DNA of 64,000 nt from Kribbella solani. GTDB taxonomy: Bacteria; Actinomycetota; Actinomycetes; Propionibacteriales; Kribbellaceae. Of this stretch, positions 24,651-32,998 are shown in pieces. The stretch covers positions 7,746,666 to 7,810,665 of the forward strand of contig NZ_JACHNF010000001.1 of the NCBI RefSeq assembly GCF_014205295.1, written 5' to 3'. Below the pieces are notes generated by a model. The model ran no database searches, was not told the DNA's origin, and saw nothing but the letters and a program-made list of their open reading frames with translations. Each line of letters begins with the position of its first letter. The first letter of the stretch is position 1. A program made the translations under genes and the position numbers.

Positions 24651-24678
24651 GGATACTGAGTATGCATACTCGGTATCC
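24651..24678 (+). promoter_or_regulatory. 28-bp palindrome at the promoter of the ABC/HTTM operon
   Basis: The left half GGATACTGAGTATG is mirrored by the right half CATACTCGGTATCC with a single mismatched pair, ending directly against the ATG at 24,679. CATACT (24,665-24,670) could be a -10 for a leaderless transcript. A bound dimeric regulator would therefore cover both promoter and start codon. No regulator gene lies beside it. Confidence 0.7.
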
Positions 24679-25407
24679 ATGGCGATCAAACAGGGGCTGG
24701 TGTTGCAGGGCCTGACGCGGACGCACGGGGACGGGGAGCAGGCGGTGCACGCGCTGCGTGGCATCGATCTCGTCGTCCAGGAGGGCGAACTGGTCGCGGT
24801 GATGGGCCCGTCGGGGTCCGGGAAGTCGACGCTGCTGACCTGCGCGGGCGGCCTGGACCGGCCGACCAGTGGGCAGGTGCTTGTCGATGGCAATGACCTG
24901 GCCACGCTCAGCCGGAACGAGGTCGCCGCGCTGCGCCGCCGCCGGATCGGGTACGTGTTCCAGGACTTCAACCTGATCCCCGCGCTGACCGCGGCCGAGA
25001 ATGTCGCGCTCCCGCTGGAGCTGGACGGCACCCGGGCGCGCGCGGCTCGCAAGCAGGCATTGCTGGCGCTCCAGGAGGTCGGCATCGAGGAGCTCGCCGA
25101 CCGGTTCCCGGACGACATGTCCGGTGGCCAGCGGCAACGCGTGGCGATCGCCCGCGCGATCGTCGGCGAACGGCGGCTGCTGCTCGCCGACGAACCGACC
25201 GGCGCACTCGACTCCGAAACCGGCGAGGCCGTGCTCCAACTGCTCCGCGATCGCTGCGACCAGCACGGGATCGCCGGCGTCCTGGTCACGCACGACGCCC
25301 GGCACGCGGCCTGGGCGGATCGCGTCATCTACCTCCGCGACGGTGTCGTCGGCAGCGCGACCCAGTCGCTGCTGGACGCGGATGTCCTGCTGGAGGCTCC
25401 GCGGTGA
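24679..25407 (+). CDS. ABC transporter ATP-binding protein (MacB/LolD type)
   Basis: 242 residues from ATG 24,679 (MAIKQGLVLQGLTRTHG); a GTG at 24,649 would extend it through the palindrome and is less likely. Walker A GPSGSGKST, FVFQDFNL-type Q-loop (YVFQDFNLIPAL), signature MSGGQRQR, Walker B LLLADEPTGALDSE and the H-loop VTHDARHAAW are intact. The stop overlaps the GTG of the FtsX permease gene (GTGA), so they form one exporter. Confidence 0.94.
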   Translation: MAIKQGLVLQGLTRTHGDGEQAVHALRGIDLVVQEGELVAVMGPSGSGKSTLLTCAGGLDRPTSGQVLVDGNDLATLSRNEVAALRRRRIGYVFQDFNLIPALTAAENVALPLELDGTRARAARKQALLALQEVGIEELADRFPDDMSGGQRQRVAIARAIVGERRLLLADEPTGALDSETGEAVLQLLRDRCDQHGIAGVLVTHDARHAAWADRVIYLRDGVVGSATQSLLDADVLLEAPR

Positions 25408-27905
25408 AATTCGTCAACGACTGGGTGCTCGCGTTGCGCCTGGCCCGTCGGTTCGCGCGCCGCACGCTCGGCAAGACGCTGCTGATCGCGGCGATCGTCG
25501 GTCTGCCGGTGCTGCTCGGCAGCTGGTTCAGCGTCGTACAGCGCGGGGTGAATCCGACCGGTGAGGTGTACGCGCGGACGGTGATGGGCTCGGCCGACGC
25601 CCAGCTGACCGCACCTTCGGGGCGTACGGACGTACGGCGCGCACTGCCCGCGGGATCGCACGTCGCGCGCGCCGTGATGTCGACCGGCAGTATCGAGTTG
25701 CGCGGATCGGGCGCCGACCTGACCGCCAACCTCTACGCCGGTGACCTGACGGACCCGATCAACAACGGCACGTACCGGATGGACGAAGGCCGGATGCCGA
25801 CGAAGCCGGACGAGGTCGCGCTGTCCCCGTCGCTGGCCGATCACCTCGGTCTGCACGTCGGGGGTACGTTGACCACCGCGGCCGGTACGAAGTACCGGAT
25901 TGTCGGCATGGCCCGCACGATCACGCTGTCGACCAGCCGGGACGTGTTCACCACGACGGCGCTGGCGGATCCAGAGGCGCAGGCCGAGTACCGGCTCGAC
26001 CTGCCGAACGGCACGGATCTCGCGGCCCTGGCCACCAAGCTCAAGCCGCAGGAGCTGTTCCTGACCACCCGGGCGGAGCTGGTCGATCCGGATATCCCGC
26101 GTGGCCCGGTGGGTGCTGACGCCGCCCGGATCCTGATGATCGGTTTCGGCGTCCTGGAGCTGGTGCTGCTGGCCGGTACGGCCTTCGCGGTCATTGCCCG
26201 GCGACAAACCCGCGAGCTCGGTCTGGTCACGGCGGCCGGCGGTACGGCAGCCGACGTACGCCGAGTGGTCCTGGCTCAGGGGCTGTTCGCCGGACTGGTC
26301 GGCGCCGGCGTCGGACTGGTCGTGGGCGTCTCGGTGGCGCTGGTCGGGAAGTCCTGGTGGGAGAGCGCCTCGGCGACCCTGATCACCCAGTGGCAGATCC
26401 CGTGGGTGCGGCTCGTCGTAGTAGTTACAGTGGGACTAGTTGCAGGTGTCGCGGCGGCGTTGGTGCCGGCGATCGGGGCGGGACGACGTCCGCCGATGGC
26501 CGCGCTCGCGGGCCGGTTCGCAGGTGTCACCGGCAGCGCTCGGCTGCGGCTGCTGGCGTTCGTGCTCGTGCTGGCCGGCGTGGTCTTGTCGGTGATCGGG
26601 AACATCCGGCTGGGCGCCGCGCTCGACGCCGCCCGGGTCGCCCGGCTGGCGAGCGACCCGGGCGAGGTCAGCCGGGTCGCCTCCGCCTCGCCGACCTGGC
26701 CGGTCACGCTGGTGGTCGCCGGCATCACGCTGGTCGTCGCCGGTCTGGTCTGGATGCTGCCGGCGCTGGTCGGCCGGGTCGCCGGCCTGGTCCGAGGGAT
26801 GCCGCTGGGCGTACGCATGGCGATGCGCGACGCTTCCAGGCACCGCCACCGGACCGGTCCGGTCACCGCCGCGATCATGATCGCGGTCGCCGGTACGACG
26901 GCCCTCGGGTTCGCCATCGTCAACCAGTCGGCGGCGAAGGAACAGAACTACCGGCCCGTCGGCCTGCCCGGCGAAGCAGTGCTGCAGTTCTACCTGGGCG
27001 ACGTCCGGTACTCGCCCGAGCTGGTGGACCAGGTCCAGAGCCTGCTGCCAGTGGAGCACCGGTACCAGCAGGGCCTAGTCACCCTGTACGGCACCAAGGA
27101 GACCAACGGCTACGTGCCGACTGTCAGCGTCAGCCCGACCGGTGACTCGCTGAAAGCGGTTGATCCGGCGTACGTGGCCCGCTTCGGCGACTGGGGCCGG
27201 AAGGCCGCCGCCGCGCTGCGGCAAGGACAGGTCGTCGTGCCGCCGACCACGCCGGTGCGCGACGGCAAAGTGCAGCTCAGCCGTGGCGACCCGTCCGGGC
27301 GGAGTACGTTCGCGTACCCGGGTGCGGTCGTCGGGGCGCCGCCGAAGATCAGCTTCCTGGAGCACGCTGCCCTGATCAGTGCGGACGCGGCCAAACGCCT
27401 GGGCACGGCCGACGTGGACGAGACGCACTTCATCCTCAGCCGGCCGCCGACCGATCAACAGCTGGCGGCGGTAGCGAAGCTGCTCGGGCACGAGGACGAG
27501 CTGAAGGTCGAGCGCGGCTACCAGAGCCCGGTACGCAACGCGTCGATCGGTCTGCTCGCGCTGGGCGCGACCGCCACGCTGCTCGGGGTCGCGATGTCGG
27601 TGTCGCTGTCGATGTCGGAGGGTCGCGCGGACTTCGCCACTCTCGCGGCAGTCGGCGCACCGCCGCGGCTGCGACGTGGTCTCGCCGCCGCGCAGGGCTG
27701 GTTCCTCGGACAGCTCGGCTGCGTACTCGGTGTGGCCGTCGGTGCGCTGTACGGCTTCACCGCGCACACCGTGGTCGGTTCACCGCACGTGGTGGTGCCG
27801 TGGGCGGTCATCGCCGGGATCGCGGTCGCGGTGCCGCTGTTCGCCGCGCTGGTGCCCTATGTCCTTACTCGTTCCAAGCTGGAGATGGTGCGTCGTGTCG
27901 ACTGA
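25404..27905 (+). CDS. FtsX-family ABC transporter permease
   Basis: 833 residues. An N-terminal helix (about 20-42), a periplasmic-type domain, a first FtsX helix cluster (about 235-365, with VIARRQTRELGLVTAAGGTAADVRRVV), two more central helices (about 385-460) and a second FtsX cluster (about 715-830, MSEGRADFATLAAVGAPPRLRRG) are seen. The architecture resembles actinobacterial exporters or mechanotransmission permeases linked to envelope stress or peptide export. Its end overlaps the next gene by 11 nt. Confidence 0.94.
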   Translation: MKFVNDWVLALRLARRFARRTLGKTLLIAAIVGLPVLLGSWFSVVQRGVNPTGEVYARTVMGSADAQLTAPSGRTDVRRALPAGSHVARAVMSTGSIELRGSGADLTANLYAGDLTDPINNGTYRMDEGRMPTKPDEVALSPSLADHLGLHVGGTLTTAAGTKYRIVGMARTITLSTSRDVFTTTALADPEAQAEYRLDLPNGTDLAALATKLKPQELFLTTRAELVDPDIPRGPVGADAARILMIGFGVLELVLLAGTAFAVIARRQTRELGLVTAAGGTAADVRRVVLAQGLFAGLVGAGVGLVVGVSVALVGKSWWESASATLITQWQIPWVRLVVVVTVGLVAGVAAALVPAIGAGRRPPMAALAGRFAGVTGSARLRLLAFVLVLAGVVLSVIGNIRLGAALDAARVARLASDPGEVSRVASASPTWPVTLVVAGITLVVAGLVWMLPALVGRVAGLVRGMPLGVRMAMRDASRHRHRTGPVTAAIMIAVAGTTALGFAIVNQSAAKEQNYRPVGLPGEAVLQFYLGDVRYSPELVDQVQSLLPVEHRYQQGLVTLYGTKETNGYVPTVSVSPTGDSLKAVDPAYVARFGDWGRKAAAALRQGQVVVPPTTPVRDGKVQLSRGDPSGRSTFAYPGAVVGAPPKISFLEHAALISADAAKRLGTADVDETHFILSRPPTDQQLAAVAKLLGHEDELKVERGYQSPVRNASIGLLALGATATLLGVAMSVSLSMSEGRADFATLAAVGAPPRLRRGLAAAQGWFLGQLGCVLGVAVGALYGFTAHTVVGSPHVVVPWAVIAGIAVAVPLFAALVPYVLTRSKLEMVRRVD

Positions 27906-28347
27906 GCGACTGATCGGAAAACGCGGCCGCGTGGTCCGCGTGGCGATCTCCGTGATCGGGATCGTGCTGCTGGTGAACGGATCGGTCCGGGGCAGCGATG
28001 ACCTCTGGCCGTTCGGTCCGATGTCGCAGTACTCGATGGTCGTCGCGGACGACGAGTCGATCCTGTTCACCCGGATCAGCGCGGTCACGGACGCCGGCAC
28101 GACGGTCGACGTACCGCTGAACATCGAAGGAGCCGGCGTGGCCCGCGCCGAGATCGAGGCGCGCGCCGGGGAGATCGTGAAGGACCCGTCGCTGCTGCAG
28201 CAGGTCGCCGACGGGTGGGCGCGCAAGCACCCGGACAAGCCGAGGTACGTGAGCCTCGAACTCATTCAGGACACCACGACACTCGTCGGCGGCCGGGTCA
28301 ACGGACCGTCGGTACCGCGAGTCCTGACGACTTGGAAGGTACGTTGA
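27895..28347 (+). CDS. Single-pass membrane-anchored protein, partner of the HTTM-like protein
   Basis: 150 residues from GTG 27,895, which overlaps the permease stop by 11 nt and is the only reasonable start. One N-terminal helix (about 14-34) is followed by an extracytoplasmic domain beginning with the striking DLWPFGPMSQYSM motif, then a mixed alpha/beta region. I do not recognise a named family. The stop overlaps the ATG of the HTTM-like gene (TGATG), so the two are strictly coupled and probably interact. Confidence 0.85.
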   Translation: MSTERLIGKRGRVVRVAISVIGIVLLVNGSVRGSDDLWPFGPMSQYSMVVADDESILFTRISAVTDAGTTVDVPLNIEGAGVARAEIEARAGEIVKDPSLLQQVADGWARKHPDKPRYVSLELIQDTTTLVGGRVNGPSVPRVLTTWKVR

Positions 28348-29228
28348 TGAGGTGGTTCACGCCGAGTATCGCGCTCGGTCGGGTGGCGTGGCTGCGTACG
28401 GTGCTGTACCTGTTCGTCATCCTGGACATGCATGCGTTCGTCCGCGACACCCTGATGAAGGGCCAGCAGCCCGGTCTGTACCAGCCGCTCTTCCTGGCCC
28501 GGCTGTTCGACCTGCCGAAGCCGACGATCGCCAACACCACGGCGCTGTACGCCGTCCTGCTGATCGCCTGCCTGGTTGGTGCGTCCAACTACTTCCCCAG
28601 ACTGGCCGGCTGGATCGTCGCGCCGGCGTTCACCTGGTGGGTACTGATCGGGATGAGCGACGGCAAGGTCGACCACGACCACCTCGCGCTCGTCATCGCA
28701 CTGTGGGTGATGCCAACGGTCGCGTCGGGGCGGCGGGGACTCGCGGCGTACGGCGACCAGACCCGGTCGGACGCGGCCGGATGGGCGATCCGGTGCATCC
28801 AGATCTGTGTCATCGCGACGTACTTCCTGTCCGCGATCGCCAAACTGCGCAGTGGTCACTGGACGCTCGCCTGGCCGGGCAGCGCCGTACTGACCTGGGC
28901 GATCGTGCGACGGCCGCATCCGGTCGGGGAGTGGCTGCTGCACCACCCGTGGATGCTGCACGTGCTGCAGTGGGTCGGGATCGTCGCGGAGTTCTGCTCG
29001 CCGGTGATCCTCTGGCTGAAAGGGCGGTGGCAGCTGCTCGGCGCCCTGTTCTTCATCGGGTTCCACGCGGCCACCACCGCGATCCTGCTGATCCACTTCC
29101 TGCCGACGGTCGTCTGCTGGCTCGCGTTCGCGCCACTGGAGCGGATCGCGCCCTGGTTCCGCGCCCGCCGCGCCCGCCGCAAGCCGGCGGCCGCGACCGA
29201 GCCGGCCTACCTCGCGGCGGAGGGGTAG
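28347..29228 (+). CDS. HTTM-like polytopic membrane protein (vitamin K-dependent carboxylase-related N-terminal fold)
   Basis: 293 residues with about seven to eight helices, several with Trp/His at the ends (DMHAFVRD, HDHLALVIALWVMP, YFLSAIAKLRSGHW, AEFCSPVILWLKG, FHAATTAILLIHFLP). The CIQICVIATYFLSAIAKL-type helix followed by W and the later EFCSP helix are typical of HTTM domains, related to gamma-glutamyl carboxylase membrane regions. No catalytic carboxylase domain is attached. It is the last gene of the ABC-FtsX-anchor-HTTM operon; the role is unknown. Confidence 0.82.
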   Translation: MRWFTPSIALGRVAWLRTVLYLFVILDMHAFVRDTLMKGQQPGLYQPLFLARLFDLPKPTIANTTALYAVLLIACLVGASNYFPRLAGWIVAPAFTWWVLIGMSDGKVDHDHLALVIALWVMPTVASGRRGLAAYGDQTRSDAAGWAIRCIQICVIATYFLSAIAKLRSGHWTLAWPGSAVLTWAIVRRPHPVGEWLLHHPWMLHVLQWVGIVAEFCSPVILWLKGRWQLLGALFFIGFHAATTAILLIHFLPTVVCWLAFAPLERIAPWFRARRARRKPAAATEPAYLAAEG

Positions 29229-29241
29229 CTGGCCGACCTAC

Positions 29242-29634
29242 TTACTTGGTGGGGGAGGGGTAGACGGCGCCGGTGTACTTCTCGCCCGGGCCCTGACCCG
29301 GCTCGTCCTGGATGCTGCTCGCCTCGCGGAAGGCGAGCTGCAGCGAGCGGAGGCCGTCCCGCAGCGGCGCGGCGTGGTGGTGCCCGAGCGACGGCGCCGC
29401 CGCGTCGAGCAGACCGGCCAGCGAGTCGATCAGCGACCGGGCCTCGTCCAGGTCCTTGTGCTCGGGCAGGTCGGCGGCCAGGCCGAGGTTCACGGCGGCC
29501 GCGCTCATCAGGTGCAGCGCGGCGGTGGAGATGATCTCCACGGCAGGGACCTCGGCGATGTCGCGGGAGGCGGTCGCCAGGGGGTCGGGCCGTGCGGTGT
29601 CGTTCAAGTGCGGAGTGGCATCTGCGTCCGTCAT
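29242..29634 (-). CDS. DUF1844 domain protein
   Basis: 130 residues. The DUF1844 core (about 27-105) reads AVEIISTAALHLMSAAAVNLGLA followed by DEARSLIDSLAGLLDAA and LRDGLRSLQLAF. It is helical and probably cytosolic. DUF1844 genes very often sit next to infC in actinomycetes, divergently as here, but the function is unknown. It is convergent with the HTTM-like gene (13-bp gap). Confidence 0.88.
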   Translation of the reverse strand: MTDADATPHLNDTARPDPLATASRDIAEVPAVEIISTAALHLMSAAAVNLGLAADLPEHKDLDEARSLIDSLAGLLDAAAPSLGHHHAAPLRDGLRSLQLAFREASSIQDEPGQGPGEKYTGAVYPSPTK

Positions 29635-29823
29635 GCTGCTACTCTTACATGGCGACCGACCTGGTTCGTCGGTGACCCCTGACCGGAATAGTCGAGGGAC
29701 ACCGGCGGTTCAAGTCTAAGCGGAGGGCCACCTCCCACCCAGTCGATGAACAGTCGGCGGGTCCCGGTCAAACGTACGGCGTACCTCCCCTCGAGGGTTG
29801 GGACGTCGTACCGCTGGGAATTG
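29635..29823 (+). promoter_or_regulatory. Promoter and leader region of the infC-rpmI-rplT operon
   Basis: 283 bp separate the DUF1844 and infC genes, long for this genome. Small dyads are present (GGAGG/CCTCC near 29,721-29,735). I could not assign a -35/-10 pair with confidence. A long structured leader is usual for this operon in other bacteria, where L20 or IF3 feeds back on expression. Confidence 0.4.
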
Positions 29824-29860
29824 GGCCTTCGTGTGATCGCACGAGGGCCTTCGTGTTTTT
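29823..29860 (+). terminator. Attenuator-like hairpin in the infC leader
   Basis: GGCC-T-TCGTG (29,824-29,833), 6-nt loop, CACGA-G-GGCC (29,840-29,849) gives a ~10-bp stem followed by TTCGTGTTTTT, a terminator-like signal. The 12-mer GGGCCTTCGTGT is repeated (29,823 and 29,845), so CACGA can pair with either copy. This is an arrangement that could switch between terminator and readthrough forms. Confidence 0.65.
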
Positions 29861-29917
29861 CAGGAGGCGCTGGGATCACGAGGTGGCATCCAGTACGAGT
29901 TCAACCCAGGAGGACCC

Positions 29918-30607
29918 ATCACCACTGATTTGCGCGTCAACGAGCGCATCCGCGTTCCCGAGGTGCGGCTGGTCGGACCGAACGGTGAGCAGGTAGGCAT
30001 CGTCCGGATCGAGGACGCACTGCGGCTGGCCCAGGAGGCCGACCTCGACCTGGTCGAGGTCGCGGCGACCGCACGGCCTCCGGTCTGCAAGTTGATGGAT
30101 TTCGGCAAGTACAAGTACGAGACCGCGCAGAAGGCGCGCGAGTCCCGCCGGAACCAGACCAACACCATCATCAAAGAGATGAAGCTGCGGCCGAAGATCG
30201 ACCCGCACGACTACGAGACCAAGAAGGGTCACGTGGTGCGGTTCCTGAAGGCCGGGGACAAGGTCAAGATCACCATCATGTTCCGCGGACGTGAGCAGTC
30301 CCGGCCCGAGCTCGGGTTCCGGTTGCTGCAGCGGCTGGCCGAAGACGTGACCGAGCTCGGCTTCGTCGAGTCCTCGCCACGGCAGGACGGCCGGAACATG
30401 ATCATGGTGCTCGGACCGCACAAGAAGAAGTCCGAAGCGCGCGTGGACGTGGAAGCCGAGAAGGCGCAGCGGAAGGCCGAGCGGGAGGCCGAGGAGCAGG
30501 CGGAGCGCCAGGAGCGCGCCGAGCAGGCTCAGGCCCACGAGGCCGAGCGCGCCGCCGGTGTCACCAAGAAGCCGAAGGGTCCGGCCGACAACCTCGACCC
30601 GGAGTGA
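29918..30607 (+). CDS. infC: Translation initiation factor IF-3 (probable ATC start)
   Basis: 229 residues if started at ATC 29,918, which sits 4-5 nt after a strong AGGAGGA (29,908-29,914). No ATG or GTG precedes the conserved region (RVNERIRVPEVRLVGPNGEQVG); the only other option is TTG at 29,930 with no ribosome site at correct distance. Non-canonical infC starts are well known and allow IF3, which discriminates against them, to regulate its own synthesis. The two IF3 domains (about 1-80 and 85-180) are complete, with the KIKEMKLRPKI-type linker (IIKEMKLRPKIDPHD). A charged Ala/Glu/Lys tail of ~45 residues is typical of actinomycetes. Confidence 0.93.
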   Translation: MTTDLRVNERIRVPEVRLVGPNGEQVGIVRIEDALRLAQEADLDLVEVAATARPPVCKLMDFGKYKYETAQKARESRRNQTNTIIKEMKLRPKIDPHDYETKKGHVVRFLKAGDKVKITIMFRGREQSRPELGFRLLQRLAEDVTELGFVESSPRQDGRNMIMVLGPHKKKSEARVDVEAEKAQRKAEREAEEQAERQERAEQAQAHEAERAAGVTKKPKGPADNLDPE

Positions 30608-30697
30608 CGAACCGCTCCGGCCGCGAGCAGCACCACAGTGGCCGGAGCCGTTACACCGACGATCGAGTCAACGAAGAAAACTCAGGAGCACACAGCC

Positions 30698-30892
30698 ATG
30701 CCGAAGATGAAGACCCACTCGGGGATGAAGAAGCGGGTCCGGGTCACCGGGTCGGGCAAGATCCGTCGCGAGCAGACCGGTGTCCGGCACCTCGCGGAGG
30801 CGAAGACCTCGAAGCGCAAGCGCCGCCTGTCCGGCACCGTCGAGGTCGCCCCGGCGTACGTGAAGAAGGCCAAGAAGCTGCTCGGCATCTGA
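30698..30892 (+). CDS. rpmI: 50S ribosomal protein L35
   Basis: 64 residues, the normal size: PKMKTHSGMKKRVRVTGSGKI followed by RHLAEAKTSKRKRRLSG. Very basic, as expected for an rRNA-binding protein. The ATG at 30,698 follows AGGAG (30,685-30,689). It lies in the conserved infC-rpmI-rplT order. Confidence 0.97.
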   Translation: MPKMKTHSGMKKRVRVTGSGKIRREQTGVRHLAEAKTSKRKRRLSGTVEVAPAYVKKAKKLLGI

Positions 30893-30967
30893 TCTCCCCC
30901 ACCCGTTCCATCCCCCGTCGCGCGGCCAGCACCGCCGCCGGCGCAGAAATACAAGGAGTAACACCTC

Positions 30968-31360
30968 ATGGCACGCGTGAAGCGGGCAGTCAACGCCCAC
31001 AAGAAGCGCCGGGTCGTACTCGAGCAGGCCAGCGGCTACCGCGGCCAGCGCTCGCGGCTGTACCGCAAGGCCAAGGAGCAGGTCACCCACTCGCTCGTCT
31101 ACGCCTACCGTGACCGCAAGGCGCGCAAGGGCGACTTCCGCAAGCTGTGGATTCAGCGCATCAACGCCGCGGTCCGGGCCGAGGACCTGACCTACAACCG
31201 GTTCATCCAGGGCCTGCGGCTGGCCGAGGTCGAGGTGGACCGGAAGATCCTGGCCGACCTGGCCGTCAACGACCCGGCCGCGTTCTCCGCGCTCGTGCAG
31301 GTGGCCAAGGCCGCCCTGCCGGCGGACGTGAACGCGCCGAAGTCCGACGCCGCGGCCTGA
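30968..31360 (+). CDS. rplT: 50S ribosomal protein L20
   Basis: 130 residues. An early assembly protein binding 23S rRNA: ARVKRAVNAHKKRRVVLEQASGYRG and RDRKARKGDFRKLWIQRINAA are diagnostic. It has the usual short Ala/Asp-rich tail. AAGGAG lies before the ATG. In other phyla L20 represses this operon by binding the leader, which makes the attenuator-like hairpin upstream of infC relevant. Confidence 0.97.
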   Translation: MARVKRAVNAHKKRRVVLEQASGYRGQRSRLYRKAKEQVTHSLVYAYRDRKARKGDFRKLWIQRINAAVRAEDLTYNRFIQGLRLAEVEVDRKILADLAVNDPAAFSALVQVAKAALPADVNAPKSDAAA

Positions 31361-31390
31361 GCCGCGTCGTTGGCACCGAAGCACTCCTCG

Positions 31391-32191
31391 GTGGCGAGTC
31401 CCGGTCTGCTGACCGCGCAGTCCGCGCGGATCAAGCAGGCCCGGCGGCTCGCCACTCGTGCGTTCCGGCGCAAGACCGGCCGGTTCCTGGCCGAAGGCCC
31501 GCAGGCGGTCCGGGAAGCCCTCGAGCACCGCGAGCTGGTGATCGAGGTGTACGCCGAACCCGCGGTCGCGTCCCGGCACCGTGATCTGCACGACCTGGCC
31601 GCCGCCGCCGGCGTACCGTGGCTCGAGGTCGAGCGCGCCGCCGTCGAGGCGCTCAGCGAGACGGTCACCTCACAGGGTGTCGTCGCGGTCTGTTCGCTGG
31701 TGGACGTGCCGCTCCAGCCGGTCGGGAAGCTGATCGCGGCCGGCGTACAGGTCCGCGATCCGGGCAACGTCGGCACCTTGATCCGGACGGCGGACGCGGC
31801 CGGCGCGGACGCGGTCGTACTGTCGTCGGAGTCGGTCGACCCGCACAACCCGAAGGCGGTCCGGGCCAGCGTCGGCAGCATCTTCCATGTCCCGATCACG
31901 ACGGACGTGGACATCGTCGCGGCCGCTCAGGCCTGGCGCGAGCAGGGTCTGCAAGTGCTCGCGGCCGATGGGTACGGCGCGACGGATCTGGACACCTGCA
32001 TCGACGACGGCACGCTCGCGAAGCCGACCGTGTGGCTGTTCGGCAACGAGGCCCACGGCCTGCCGGACGGCATCAACGCGATCGTCGACCACTCGGTCAA
32101 GGTCCCGATCTACGGCCGCGCCGAGTCCCTCAACCTGGCCACCGCGGCCGCTGTCTGCTTGTACGCCTCCGCCCGGGCCCAACGCCGCTGA
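31391..32191 (+). CDS. TrmH/SpoU-family RNA 2'-O-methyltransferase
   Basis: 266 residues from GTG 31,391; a TTG at 31,370 is possible. The shorter start leaves ~15 residues before ARRLATRAFRRKTGRFLAEG, matching related proteins. An N-terminal SpoU-substrate-binding domain (to about 90) precedes the SPOUT knot domain with motif 1 VQVRDPGNVGTLIRTADAAG, motif 2 VWLFGNEAHGLP and motif 3 VPIYGRAESLNLATAAAVCLY, the SAM-binding trefoil. Probably modifies 23S rRNA (TsnR/RlmB group). Its place after rplT is conserved in actinomycetes. Confidence 0.93.
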   Translation: MASPGLLTAQSARIKQARRLATRAFRRKTGRFLAEGPQAVREALEHRELVIEVYAEPAVASRHRDLHDLAAAAGVPWLEVERAAVEALSETVTSQGVVAVCSLVDVPLQPVGKLIAAGVQVRDPGNVGTLIRTADAAGADAVVLSSESVDPHNPKAVRASVGSIFHVPITTDVDIVAAAQAWREQGLQVLAADGYGATDLDTCIDDGTLAKPTVWLFGNEAHGLPDGINAIVDHSVKVPIYGRAESLNLATAAAVCLYASARAQRR

Positions 32192-32228
32192 CCGTGCCGC
32201 CGTAACTCTCCTCCCGATCGCAGCTGGC

Positions 32229-32243
32229 CCACACTCCGTGTGG
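32229..32243. terminator. Short hairpin between convergent genes
   Basis: CCACAC-TCC-GTGTGG, a perfect 6-bp stem in the 84-bp gap between the rRNA methyltransferase gene and the convergent tetR. It could end both transcripts but is short. Confidence 0.4.
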
Positions 32244-32275
32244 TCCGAAGGCGAGTGCGCCCAGGTGCCGGGTTG

Positions 32276-32980
32276 TCAGCGGTTGGCGCGGGTGGCCAGG
32301 CCGTCGAGGAGGGCGTCGAGGCCGAAGACGAAGTTTTCGGTGAGGCCGGTGTCGAGGCCGACGGTGGTTCGGCGGCGGACGGATTCGAGCATGCCGGGGT
32401 AGTCGGTGGCCAGGGCGTCGGCTTGTTCGACGATTTGCTTGACCCAGTCGTCCTCGGAGGTGCCGGAGGCGCGGGCCATTTCGCGGGTCGCCACCTCGGC
32501 GCTGACGGTGCCGAGGACGTAGGACATCACGCTGCTCATCGCCAGATCGGTCTCGGGCTTGGAGAAGCCGGCCGCGCCGAACAGGGTCAGGCCGCGGGAG
32601 CCGAGCCGCATCGCGTTCGGGCCGATGCTCGGGCGGGTGTACATCACCTCGGGCAGCCAGCGGTGCCGCAGCACGGCCGCGCGGATGCTGTGGCCGAACA
32701 GCAGCGCGCCGGCCCGCCAGCCGGCCAGCTCCGGTTCGGGTACGTCGATCTCGCCCCAGACCTCGTCGATGAGCAGGTCGATCAGATCGTCCTTGGTGTC
32801 GACGTACCAGTACAGGCTGGTCGCGCCGGCCGCGAGCCGGCCGGCCAGTTTGCGCATGCTCAGCCCAGACAGTCCCTCGGTGTCGAGGATCGTCATCGCG
32901 GCGGCGACGATCTGGCCCTGGCTGAGCGTCTCCCGGGACGGCGCGGACCTGCGTTGCCGGGTCCAGATCGAGTCGTTCAC
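32276..32980 (-). CDS. TetR-family repressor of the adjacent MFS exporter
   Basis: 234 residues from GTG 32,980, with AGGA 7 nt upstream. The HTH (about 20-65) reads QIVAAAMTILDTEGLSGLSMRKLAGRL and ATSLYWYVDTKDDLIDLL in sequence. The C-terminal domain is of the TetR_C_1 type found in tetracycline-efflux repressors (WLPEVMYTRPSIGPNAMRL region). It is divergent from the MFS gene across a 17-bp perfect inverted repeat. This is the classic layout of a drug-responsive repressor controlling an efflux pump and itself. Confidence 0.94.
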   Translation of the reverse strand: MNDSIWTRQRRSAPSRETLSQGQIVAAAMTILDTEGLSGLSMRKLAGRLAAGATSLYWYVDTKDDLIDLLIDEVWGEIDVPEPELAGWRAGALLFGHSIRAAVLRHRWLPEVMYTRPSIGPNAMRLGSRGLTLFGAAGFSKPETDLAMSSVMSYVLGTVSAEVATREMARASGTSEDDWVKQIVEQADALATDYPGMLESVRRRTTVGLDTGLTENFVFGLDALLDGLATRANR

Positions 32981-32998
32981 GCCACCATCCTACCCAGG

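Noticed and set aside
23705..24667. APH-type kinase called as an aminoglycoside resistance gene
   Set aside because: The kinase motifs are shared by many small-molecule kinases; nothing in sequence or context points to aminoglycosides.
30608..31113. 169-codon frame spanning rpmI and rplT
   Set aside because: Out of frame with both ribosomal protein genes and without any recognisable domain; the frame is open only because of base composition.
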